This document shows, in pieces, positions 1-5,684 of a DNA stretch of 5,700 bases. The notes under the pieces are model-generated. The model ran no database searches, was not told the DNA's origin, and worked only from the letters and a program-made list of their open reading frames with translations. The stretch's first letter is position 1. Each line of letters begins with the position of its first letter. This stretch comes from Clostridia bacterium (lineage in GTDB: Bacteria; Bacillota; Clostridia; Christensenellales; Borkfalkiaceae), in the NCBI GenBank assembly GCA_029052615.1, contig JAIDIR010000194.1, positions 1 through 5,700 of the forward strand, written 5' to 3'. A program made the position numbers and the translations under genes.

Positions 1-3
1 GTG

Positions 4-9
4 TATAAT
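4..9 (+). promoter_or_regulatory. Candidate -10 box (TATAAT) at the window edge
   Basis: A perfect TATAAT hexamer lies at the extreme left edge. The matching -35 would fall outside the window, so only half of the promoter can be seen. If real, transcription would start near position 16 and give rqcP a 5' untranslated region of about 190 nt. An exact hexamer can arise by chance in AT-rich DNA, so this is tentative. Confidence 0.25.
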
Positions 10-207
10 TTACTGCGTTAATCGCCGTTTTTCGACGGTTTTCCGCCCCGTTTTTACTGCTATAAAAAGCCAAAAAAGGTAAAATTGGGCATTAAGCGCA
101 TTGTAATACAGAATAGTATTATAAAACTGTCAACCGGACAAGTCAAGCAAAAACGGCATTCGTGCAAAAAACTTTTTAAAAACTATAAAAAATCAAAGTG
201 TGACGGT
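10..207. other. AT-rich intergenic leader upstream of rqcP
   Basis: No convincing gene is present in this stretch. An in-frame extension of rqcP back to a TTG at 85 exists, but the extra 41 residues do not resemble the S4 family. Two small structures are visible: a weak CCGT/ACGG hairpin at 25-38 followed by four T, and a perfect 6-bp inverted repeat TAATAC-AGAATA-GTATTA at 104-121. Neither is strong enough to call a terminator or operator. No complete -35/-10 pair was found here. Confidence 0.5.
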
Positions 208-450
208 ATGAGAATAGATAAATTTTTAAAAGTTTCAAGAATTTTAAAAAGGCGCACCGTGGCAAGAGAAGCTTGCGACGGCGGCAAGGTTATTATAAAC
301 GGTAAGGAAGTCAAGCCCTCCCACCCCGTCAAGGCGGGCGACGTCGTGGAAATCGATTACGCAACGGGCGTTCTGAAATTCCGTATAATAGATATAAAGG
401 AAACTGTGAAAAAGGACGAAGCCGCCTCCCTTTACGAAATAATTCCATAA
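208..450 (+). CDS. rqcP: S4-domain ribosome-associated quality control protein RqcP (YabO/HslR family)
   Basis: This 80-residue protein is essentially a single S4 RNA-binding domain. It opens with MRIDKFLKVSRILKRRT, very close to Bacillus YabO (RqcP), continues with the S4 core GGKVIINGKEVKPSHPVKAGD (about residues 25-45), and ends with a KETVKKDEAASLYEII segment (about 64-79) typical of the family. In Firmicutes RqcP binds 50S subunits carrying stalled peptidyl-tRNA and helps RqcH add alanine tails to the nascent chain; E. coli Hsp15 (HslR) is a relative. The start is the ATG at 208 because homologous sequence begins exactly there and the length fits the family's usual 80-90 residues. The upstream TTG at 85 would add 41 unrelated residues. 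The Shine-Dalgarno site is poor (AAAGTG at 195-200). The gene is separated from the next by 74 bp and may be its own unit. Identification is firm; function is by family. Confidence 0.9.
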   Translation: MRIDKFLKVSRILKRRTVAREACDGGKVIINGKEVKPSHPVKAGDVVEIDYATGVLKFRIIDIKETVKKDEAASLYEIIP

Positions 451-479
451 AAAATAAATTTTCGCTTTTTTAAGCCTTT

Positions 480-504
480 TTGCCGTTGCAACCTGCGGCA
501 ATTT
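480..504 (+). terminator. Weak hairpin after rqcP, possible terminator
   Basis: TTGCCG (480-485) pairs perfectly with CGGCAA (496-501) around a 10-nt loop, followed by only three T. The stem is short, the loop large and the T tract poor, so termination would be weak at best. It sits in the only sizeable gap between rqcP and the DUF1538 gene, where a boundary between transcripts would be expected. It also overlaps the proposed -35 of the downstream promoter. Confidence 0.25.
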
Positions 505-514
505 GTGATATCAT
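486..514 (+). promoter_or_regulatory. Candidate sigma-A promoter for the DUF1538-PII operon
   Basis: TTGCAA (486-491, 4 of 6 matches to TTGACA) is separated by exactly 17 bp from TATCAT (509-514, 5 of 6 matches to TATAAT). Transcription would start near 521, only a few nucleotides before the ATG at 525. That fits the lack of any Shine-Dalgarno sequence before that start. An overlapping alternative -10, CATAAT at 512-517, has no equally good -35. This is a reading by eye and is not certain. Confidence 0.35.
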
Positions 515-524
515 AATTTCGTAT

Positions 525-2072
525 ATGTTAAAGATTTTACTTTCCAAATTTAAAGAGGCGGTAATTTCCGTACTGCCCGTAACCATAATAGTACTTATAA
601 TTTCCTTTACGCCGCTCGCAAATCTTACGACGACCGAGACGGTGGCTTTCGCGCTTTCCGCCGTCGGTCTTATCGTCGGAATAGCGCTCTTTAATTTGGG
701 CGCCGACCTTGCGATGACCCCCATGGGCGGACACGTCGGCACCGGTCTTACCAAATCCAAAAAGGTTTTGATTTTGCTTTCGGTATGTTTCGTTATGGGT
801 TTGCTTATAACCATAGCGGAGCCCGACCTTTCGGTACTTGCAGAGCAGGTTAAGGACATTATGCCCGGCGGCGCAACCGTAGGCAAGTGGCTGCTGATTA
901 TAACCGTCGGCGTGGGCGTTGGCATTTTCCTCGTGATAGCGATTTTGAAAATCGTCTTCCACAAGGACCTTTCAATGCTTATAATGTTCTTCTACCTTAT
1001 GCTGTTTGCGCTGTGCGCGATTATGGCGGAAAACGGCAAGTTCGGGCTTATCCCCCTCTCCTTCGATTCGGGCGGCGTTACGACGGGCCCCATTACCGTA
1101 CCCTTTATAATGGCGCTGGGCGTGGGCATTTCCGCAACCATAGGCGGACGCGACGCAAACGAAAATTCCTTCGGTCTTATCGCTCTGTGTTCGGTAGGTC
1201 CCATAATCGCGGTTATGGCGCTTTCGCTTATGACCAAGGGCGAGCTGGGCGCTTACGACACCACTATTTACGATATCGGCAATTACATAGGCAGCCACTT
1301 CGGACACACCATATTAGACACGGTCAAGGAAGTCGCCCTTGCGCTTGCGCTGATAGTTGCGTTCTTCCTCATATTGCAGTTCACTATTTTAAAGCTGCCA
1401 AAACAAAAGCTTATTCAGATTGCAATCGGCATAGGCTACACCTTCTTCGGACTGGTAATTTTCCTCGTTGCCGTAAAGGTCGGCTTTATGCCCATAGGCT
1501 TCAAGATGGGCACGCAGATTGCCGCAAACAGCCCCACGCTTTTAGTCGTGCTCGGCTTTATCCTCGGTATGGTGGTCGTCCTTGCGGAGCCTGCCGTACA
1601 CGTTCTGAACAAGCAGGTTGAAGAGATTACCAACGGCGGCGTTAAGAAGATTGAAATGCTCGTCGCGCTCTCGGTTGCGGTCGGCATATCCATAGGTCTT
1701 TCCGCGCTGAGAATGATTTTCAAATTCTCCATTCTGTACTATCTGGTGCCCGGTTATTTAATCTCGCTGGGTCTGTCGTTCTTCGTTCCGAAAATATACA
1801 CGGCGATTGCGTTCGACTCGGGCGGCGTTGCCTCCGGTCCTCTGACGTCGAGCTTTATACTCCCTCTCGTTATAGGCGCGTGCGAAACCGTACAGGGCAC
1901 TTCCAACATATACGGCTTTGCGTTCGGCGTAGTCGCAATGGTTGCAATGACCCCTCTCATCACCATACAGATACTCGGCTTTAAAGCCGTTATGTCGTCC
2001 AAGGTACGCGCAAAGATTACCATGCGCCGCATACTTGCAGCAGACGACGAGCAGATTATATATTTCAAATAA
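525..2072 (+). CDS. DUF1538 family polytopic membrane protein, likely PII-regulated transporter
   Basis: This 515-residue, very hydrophobic protein has about 14 candidate membrane segments by eye. It consists of two homologous halves. Each half carries an AEP motif (residues 98-100 and 354-356) followed by a QVxxI..GG segment, and about 80 residues later an FDSGGVxxGP motif (180-189 and 430-439). This is the organisation I know from DUF1538 proteins, which often have two copies of the domain and have no established function. Two repeats with conserved glycine-rich, acidic motifs between helices suggest a transporter or channel, with FDSGG possibly forming re-entrant loops; this is inference. 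The ATG at 525 is chosen because MLKILLSKFKEAVISVLPV matches a normal family start. A TTG at 480 would add 15 residues and lies inside a hairpin. No Shine-Dalgarno is visible. The two PII-like genes follow after 12 bp, so this is the probable target of PII control, as AmtB is for GlnK. The substrate is unknown. Confidence 0.85.
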   Translation: MLKILLSKFKEAVISVLPVTIIVLIISFTPLANLTTTETVAFALSAVGLIVGIALFNLGADLAMTPMGGHVGTGLTKSKKVLILLSVCFVMGLLITIAEPDLSVLAEQVKDIMPGGATVGKWLLIITVGVGVGIFLVIAILKIVFHKDLSMLIMFFYLMLFALCAIMAENGKFGLIPLSFDSGGVTTGPITVPFIMALGVGISATIGGRDANENSFGLIALCSVGPIIAVMALSLMTKGELGAYDTTIYDIGNYIGSHFGHTILDTVKEVALALALIVAFFLILQFTILKLPKQKLIQIAIGIGYTFFGLVIFLVAVKVGFMPIGFKMGTQIAANSPTLLVVLGFILGMVVVLAEPAVHVLNKQVEEITNGGVKKIEMLVALSVAVGISIGLSALRMIFKFSILYYLVPGYLISLGLSFFVPKIYTAIAFDSGGVASGPLTSSFILPLVIGACETVQGTSNIYGFAFGVVAMVAMTPLITIQILGFKAVMSSKVRAKITMRRILAADDEQIIYFK

Positions 2073-2084
2073 GGAAATTTTTTT

Positions 2085-2570
2085 ATGGCGGAAAAAATCA
2101 AGGAAGCCAAAACTAAATTGAAGGAAGCCAAAGTCAAGGCGCACGGCAAGGTTGCCGAAAAAAAGAAGGCGGTCAAAAACGCGGTTGCCAAAACCAAGAA
2201 CAACCCCAACACCGTCACCTCCAACAGGCTGGAGCTGCTTATTACCGTAGTCGCCAGAAACAAGTCGGAATACTACACCGACCTCATTCAGTCGTTCGAC
2301 GTCAATATGCAGACCATTGCGCTTGCGCAGGGCACCGCCACCGCCGGTATGGTCAGATACTTGGGTCTTACCGACACGGACAAGTGCGTGATTATGAGCG
2401 TCATTCAGGAAAACAAACTGCCCGACGCGCTCAGCGCTCTGGAAGAAAAATTCAAGACGGTCAAGGGCGGCAACGGCATAGCGTTCACCGTTAAGCTTAC
2501 CAGCGTAATAGGCACGCTGATATTCGGGTTTTTAAGCAACAACAAGACGGTTGTCAAGGAGGGTAAATAA
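2085..2570 (+). CDS. PII-like signalling protein with lysine-rich N-terminal extension
   Basis: This 161-residue protein has two parts. Residues 1-48 form a strongly basic, probably helical extension, with 14 Lys against 4 Glu in the first 38 residues and a KEAKTKL/KEAKVKA heptad repeat. Residues 49-148 look like a divergent PII (GlnB/GlnK-like) ferredoxin fold: strand LLITVVAR, T-loop region with AQGTAT (81-86), strand CVIMSVI, helix LPDALSALEEKF, B-loop-like KGGNGIAF (127-134), then a final VKLTSVIG strand. The GIAF and VxG ends match the next gene. PII proteins form trimers that bind ATP/ADP and 2-oxoglutarate between subunits and control transporters and enzymes. No uridylylatable tyrosine is evident around AQGTAT. 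AAGGAA at 2071-2076 is the ribosome binding site and overlaps the preceding stop codon. The basic tail could bind membrane lipid, nucleic acid or the acidic tail of the partner PII. Membership is good; the ligand is unknown. Confidence 0.75.
   Translation: MAEKIKEAKTKLKEAKVKAHGKVAEKKKAVKNAVAKTKNNPNTVTSNRLELLITVVARNKSEYYTDLIQSFDVNMQTIALAQGTATAGMVRYLGLTDTDKCVIMSVIQENKLPDALSALEEKFKTVKGGNGIAFTVKLTSVIGTLIFGFLSNNKTVVKEGK
2100..2132 (+). repeat. 12-bp direct repeat encoding a KEAK heptad
   Basis: AAGGAAGCCAAA occurs at 2100-2111 and again at 2121-2132, exactly 21 nt (seven codons) apart. It encodes consecutive KEAKTKL/KEAKVKA heptads in the basic extension of the first PII-like protein. Exact nucleotide identity with a 7-codon period suggests recent tandem duplication, though Lys/Ala-rich sequence converges easily. 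Confidence 0.6.
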
Positions 2571-2990
2571 ATGTCTGACTACGAAGTGGTTATGTGCATA
2601 GTCAACGCGGGATATTCTGACGTAGTTATGGACGCGGCAAGAGAAGTAGGCGCGCGCGGCGGCACGGTTATTCACGCACGCGGCACGGCTAATAAGGAAG
2701 CCGAGGAATTCTTCCATATTACCATTCAGCCCGACAAGGACATAGTTATGATTTTGGTGCCCGCGGAAATCAAGGACGCGGTTCTGCACGCACTGTATCA
2801 GAACGCGGGACTTAAGACCGAGGGTCAGGGCATAGCCTTTTCGATGCCCGTAGACCACGTGGTGGGAATTTCCGGTTCGGGTGCAAAACCTGAGGAACAG
2901 AAAGAAGCCGACAAGCCCGAGGAGGCGGCTGAAGAAGCTCAGCCCTCCACCCCCGCCGACGGCGAAAACACGGAAAGCGAAAGTAAATGA
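2571..2990 (+). CDS. PII-family nitrogen-regulator-like protein with acidic C-terminal tail
   Basis: This 139-residue protein has a PII fold followed by a disordered acidic tail. Visible elements are strand YEVVMCIV (4-11), helix around 15-26, GARGGTVIHARGT (27-39) leading into the T-loop, strand DIVMILV (57-63), helix PAEIKDAVLHALYQ, and a B-loop-like KTEGQGIAF (82-90). The last aligns with the GKIGDGKIF nucleotide-binding loop of GlnB and is followed by strand MPVDHVVGI. The T-loop region (about 32-57) is of normal length but contains no tyrosine, so GlnB-type uridylylation is not possible there. Residues 106-139 are Glu/Pro-rich, with 12 acidic and 4 Lys residues. The start follows directly after the previous stop codon, with a strong AAGGAGGG (2556-2563) inside the end of that gene. 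This implies high, matched expression of both PII proteins. The stop overlaps the ispDF start. It probably senses adenine nucleotides or another small ligand and acts on the DUF1538 protein; that role is inferred from context. Confidence 0.85.
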   Translation: MSDYEVVMCIVNAGYSDVVMDAAREVGARGGTVIHARGTANKEAEEFFHITIQPDKDIVMILVPAEIKDAVLHALYQNAGLKTEGQGIAFSMPVDHVVGISGSGAKPEEQKEADKPEEAAEEAQPSTPADGENTESESK

Positions 2991-4153
2991 AAATAAGCGT
3001 TATAGTCTGCGCGGCGGGCAGGGGCGAACGCGCGGGAATGGGCAGGAACAAGCTGCTCGCTCCCTTTAACGGCGCAAACGCGCTGTATTACACCCTTGAA
3101 GCAGTCCGCCGCTTTTCGGTCGGTCTTAAAGGCGAGGACGGGGTGAGCGACGTCATAGTCACCTCCTCCCCCGAGGACTTTGAAGAGATTGAAGCGCTCT
3201 GCAAGCCCTACGGCTATAAAACCGTTCTGGGCGGCGCGACGAGAAGCCAAAGCGTTGCCAACGCGCTTAAAGAAGTTGAGGGCGAAATAGTTCTCATTCA
3301 GGACGGGGCGCGCCCCTACACCACCACCGGGCAATATGCGGCGTGCGTGGAGTGCGTAAAGCAATACGGAAGCGCGGTTACGGCAATGCCCGCCACCGAC
3401 ACCACCGTGATAGAAAAAGACGGTTACGTCAACCATATCCCTGCGCGAAACGCCGTTTACCGCGTTCAGACGCCGCAGGGTTTTTATACGCAAGAGATAA
3501 AACGCGCCTACGCGCTTGCGGCAAACGACGGCGGTATTTACACCGACGACGGAGCGGTTTACTCGCGCTATATCTCCCCCGCGCGCATATGTCCGTGCGG
3601 CACGGAGAGCAACAAAAAACTGACCTATAAAGAGGATTTCGTCAGCCCCGCCAAAGTGATATTGACGGACGGCAATAAAGTCGGATACGGAGTTGATACG
3701 CACGCGTTCGGCAAGCAACAAAATTTCGTGACTCTGTGCGGCGTTAAAATTCCCTGCGATACGGGGCTTATTGCGCACAGCGACGGAGACGTGGCTTTGC
3801 ACGCCGTTATGGACGCAATACTTTCGGCGGCGGGACTCAAAGACATAGGTCACTACTTCCCCGACAGCGACCCCGCCTTCAAGAACGCGGACAGCGCAAA
3901 GCTGCTTGCAACGGTTATAGGCGAGGTACAAAAAAAGGGTCTGCGCGTAAGCGGACTTTCGATAGCAATTCAGGCGGAAAAGCCGAGGCTTGCCGCGCAT
4001 ATAGACGAAATGATTAAAAACCTGAGCGCGCTAACCGGCGCCGCTGCGGACGATATTTCCGTAACGGCAGGCACGTGCGAAGGCTTGGGCTTTGTGGGCG
4101 AAGGGCGCGGGATATGCGCCTACTGCACTGCGGTTCTTACGCAATTAAGGTAA
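2987..4153 (+). CDS. ispDF: Bifunctional IspD/IspF (MEP cytidylyltransferase / MECDP synthase)
   Basis: A 388-residue cytosolic fusion catalysing two non-consecutive MEP-pathway steps: IspD joins MEP and CTP to CDP-ME, and IspF cyclises CDP-ME 2-phosphate to MEcPP. The IspD part (about 1-225) shows the nucleotide loop CAAGRGERAGMGRNK (8-22), TRSQSV (85-90), QDGARP (105-110), RVQTPQGF (159-166) and a TYKEDF end. The IspF part (about 230-388) has GVDTHAF with metal ligands D237 and H239, AHSDGDVALH with H272, GHYFPDSDP, and CEGLGFVGEGRGI with E365. IspF is divergent where the family usually reads NxDxT (here GLSIA, 323-327) and KATTTE (here TAGTCE, 360-365). Length fits known IspDF fusions. The ATG overlaps the preceding stop by 4 bp (ATGA), so translation is coupled to the second PII gene. 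The proximity to radA recalls the Bacillus radA-disA-yacL-ispD-ispF cluster, here rearranged and fused. Confidence 0.93.
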   Translation: MKISVIVCAAGRGERAGMGRNKLLAPFNGANALYYTLEAVRRFSVGLKGEDGVSDVIVTSSPEDFEEIEALCKPYGYKTVLGGATRSQSVANALKEVEGEIVLIQDGARPYTTTGQYAACVECVKQYGSAVTAMPATDTTVIEKDGYVNHIPARNAVYRVQTPQGFYTQEIKRAYALAANDGGIYTDDGAVYSRYISPARICPCGTESNKKLTYKEDFVSPAKVILTDGNKVGYGVDTHAFGKQQNFVTLCGVKIPCDTGLIAHSDGDVALHAVMDAILSAAGLKDIGHYFPDSDPAFKNADSAKLLATVIGEVQKKGLRVSGLSIAIQAEKPRLAAHIDEMIKNLSALTGAAADDISVTAGTCEGLGFVGEGRGICAYCTAVLTQLR

Positions 4154-4157
4154 TACT

Positions 4158-5528
4158 ATGGCAAAATCAAACGCAACTATATTCGTATGTAGCGAGTGCG
4201 GAGCCACCAGCCCGAGATGGCTGGGGCGCTGCCCCTCATGCGGACAATTCAATACTATGGCGGAGGAAATCGTAAAGCCCGCCGTTTCAACCGAGAGCGG
4301 CAAGAAGAGCCTTTACTCCCTCCCCACGGCAAAGCCCCTTTCAAAGATAACCTACGAACGGCACGACCGCGTGCCTTCGGGCATATCCGAGTTTGACACT
4401 GTACTTGGCGGCGGCATAGTCGCAGGCTCGCTGGTGCTTCTGGGCGGCGACCCCGGCATAGGCAAATCCACCCTTTTAACGCAGATTGCGGCGCACCTTT
4501 CGGACAAGCACAAGGTGCTGTATTTTTCCGCCGAGGAAAGCTGTTCGCAGGTCAAGATGCGCTGTGACCGTCTGGGGTGCGGCGGCGAGAATATGTTGCT
4601 TTTAAACGGCACGTGCATTGACAATCTTGAAAGCGAGCTGGACGGCGTGGAGTTCTGCGTAATCGACAGTATCCAGGCGGTATACACGGACGACTTGTCC
4701 TCCTCTTCGGGGTCGGTCGGTCAGGTGCGCGAGTGCGCAACCAAGCTCATGCGCATAGCCAAGACCCGCAACGTAACCTTCTTTATAATCGGTCACGTCA
4801 CCAAGGAGGGCGCGCTTGCCGGTCCCAAAGTGCTAGAACACATCATGGACACCGTGCTCTATTTCGAGGGCGAAAACTGCGAAAACTTCCGCATATTGCG
4901 CGCCGTAAAAAACCGTTTCGGCAACGTTTCGGAGGTGGGCGTGTTCGAGATGACTGGCGAGGGAATAAAAGCCGTAAACGACTATTCGGGCATATTCCTT
5001 TCCGAAAGCCGCGGCGAGGAAGCGGGCTGTGCCGTCACCCCTTCGCAGACGGGCAACCGCTGTATGAACGTTGAAATTCAGGCGCTCATCACCAAAACGA
5101 CCTTCGGTCAGCCCAGGCGCATGTCGCTGGGCGTGGACTACAGCAAGCTTGCGCTTCTTCTTGCCGTTCTCGAAAAGCGGTGCAACCTGCACTTTTCGTC
5201 GCAGGACGTCTACATAAATATTATGGGCGGCATAAAATTAAACGAGCCGGCAACCGACCTTGCGCTGTGCGCTGCGCTTGCCTCCTCCTACCTCGACAAG
5301 CCCGTGGACAAATTCACGGCGGTGTTCGGCGAGGTGGGCTTAACGGGCGAAGTTCGCGCCGTACAGTACGCCGAAAAGCGCGTGCAGGAGTGCGTAAAGA
5401 TGGGCTTCAAGCGCGTATTGCTGCCCGCAAAAAATATGAAGTCGGTGGCGAAATACGCCGATAAAATAAGCATAGTCCCCGTGCTTTACCTGGGCACTAT
5501 GCTCAAAACATTATTTCCGAAAGAATAA
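4158..5528 (+). CDS. radA: DNA repair protein RadA (Sms)
   Basis: A 456-residue RecA-like ATPase and branch-migration helicase that helps process recombination intermediates and stalled forks. Domains in order: a C4 zinc finger, CSEC (11-14) and CPSC (25-28); a RecA core with Walker A GGDPGIGKST (96-105), Walker B FCVIDS (166-171), GHVTKEG (212-218) and the RadA signature KNRFG (251-255); and a Lon-protease-like C-terminal domain (about 285-456) containing GGIKLNEPATDLALCAALASS (357-377) and GEVGLTGEVR (391-400). All hallmark motifs are intact and the length is normal for RadA. The ATG at 4158 follows the ispDF stop by 4 bp, with AAGG at 4147-4150 as a modest ribosome binding site, and the zinc finger lies at the usual distance from this start. 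It is the last gene of the apparent operon. No clear terminator follows its stop codon, so transcripts may run into the downstream leader. Confidence 0.96.
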   Translation: MAKSNATIFVCSECGATSPRWLGRCPSCGQFNTMAEEIVKPAVSTESGKKSLYSLPTAKPLSKITYERHDRVPSGISEFDTVLGGGIVAGSLVLLGGDPGIGKSTLLTQIAAHLSDKHKVLYFSAEESCSQVKMRCDRLGCGGENMLLLNGTCIDNLESELDGVEFCVIDSIQAVYTDDLSSSSGSVGQVRECATKLMRIAKTRNVTFFIIGHVTKEGALAGPKVLEHIMDTVLYFEGENCENFRILRAVKNRFGNVSEVGVFEMTGEGIKAVNDYSGIFLSESRGEEAGCAVTPSQTGNRCMNVEIQALITKTTFGQPRRMSLGVDYSKLALLLAVLEKRCNLHFSSQDVYINIMGGIKLNEPATDLALCAALASSYLDKPVDKFTAVFGEVGLTGEVRAVQYAEKRVQECVKMGFKRVLLPAKNMKSVAKYADKISIVPVLYLGTMLKTLFPKE

Positions 5529-5538
5529 AAAACGCCTG

Positions 5539-5567
5539 TTGACTTTTTAAAAAATCGGGGCTATAAT
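5539..5567 (+). promoter_or_regulatory. Strong sigma-A-type promoter of the next gene
   Basis: TTGACT (5539-5544, 5 of 6 consensus) and a perfect TATAAT (5562-5567) are separated by the optimal 17 bp. A T/A-rich stretch occupies the start of the spacer. Transcription should start near 5574. It lies 10 bp after the radA stop, so the next gene has its own promoter irrespective of read-through. This is the best promoter in the window. Confidence 0.85.
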
Positions 5568-5573
5568 TAAGTT

Positions 5574-5684
5574 AATAAAAGTCGTCGGAGGACGCGTAAT
5601 CGCAATTACGCAGGTCGATAAGACGTCGAGTGCGCTCGGGTAGATTTAACTGCTCGGGCATTTTTTTAAGGAGGAAAAAAATTT
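5574..5684 (+). promoter_or_regulatory. Structured 5' leader, probable transcription attenuator or riboswitch of unknown class
   Basis: Between the predicted start of transcription and the ATG at 5685 lie about 110 nt with several hairpins. CGTC-GGAG-GACG occupies 5583-5594. A perfect 7-bp stem GCGTAAT-CGCA-ATTACGC occupies 5594-5611, so the two share one base. A short CGAG-TGCG-CTCG stem occupies 5627-5638. The last hairpin is a terminator (5634-5667) whose 5' arm overlaps the 5627-5638 stem, so the two cannot form together. This is the classic layout of an attenuator: aptamer-like part, antiterminator, terminator, then a ribosome binding site (AAGGAGG, 5668-5674). I do not see T-box, SAM, TPP, FMN, cobalamin, PyrR or preQ1 signatures. 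It could be a novel riboswitch, a protein-binding leader, or simply a structured UTR. Confidence 0.55.
5634..5667 (+). terminator. Intrinsic terminator inside the leader, upstream of the start codon
   Basis: GCTCGGGTAG (5634-5643) pairs with CTGCTCGGGC (5650-5659) over 10 bp, counting three G-U pairs, around the loop ATTTAA. It is followed by A and then seven T (5661-5667). The T tract runs straight into the AAGGAGG ribosome binding site. Because it lies downstream of the promoter and upstream of the start codon, it would stop transcription before the gene unless an alternative structure forms. It could also stop read-through from radA. Confidence 0.7.

Noticed and set aside
25..42. CCGT/ACGG hairpin followed by T residues as a terminator of an upstream gene
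   Set aside because: The stem is only 4 bp, and the T run is four long and then interrupted. It is too weak to call.
85..207. TTG start extending rqcP by 41 residues
   Set aside because: The added residues do not resemble the S4/RqcP family. Homology and expected length begin exactly at the ATG at 208.
480..524. TTG start extending the DUF1538 protein by 15 residues
   Set aside because: No ribosome binding site precedes it, the codon lies in a hairpin, and the family-like N-terminus begins at the ATG at 525.
887..1621. 244-codon plus-strand frame within the DUF1538 gene
   Set aside because: The translation is Arg/His/Tyr-rich and lacks domain features, and the overlapping frame is a coherent membrane protein.
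2939..4000. Long minus-strand open frame (353 codons) opposite ispDF
   Set aside because: It lies across a clearly identified gene and encodes low-plausibility, Arg/Ala/Val-rich sequence. It is a shadow of GC-biased codon positions.
5529..5560. Terminator directly after radA
   Set aside because: The CTTTTTAAAAAATC stretch is an A/T palindrome without a GC stem, and it forms the spacer of the next promoter.
5574..5660. T-box, tRNA or known riboswitch in the final leader
   Set aside because: There is no TGGNACCGCG T-box core, no TTCGAAT T-arm and no cloverleaf, and none of the familiar riboswitch core sequences is present.
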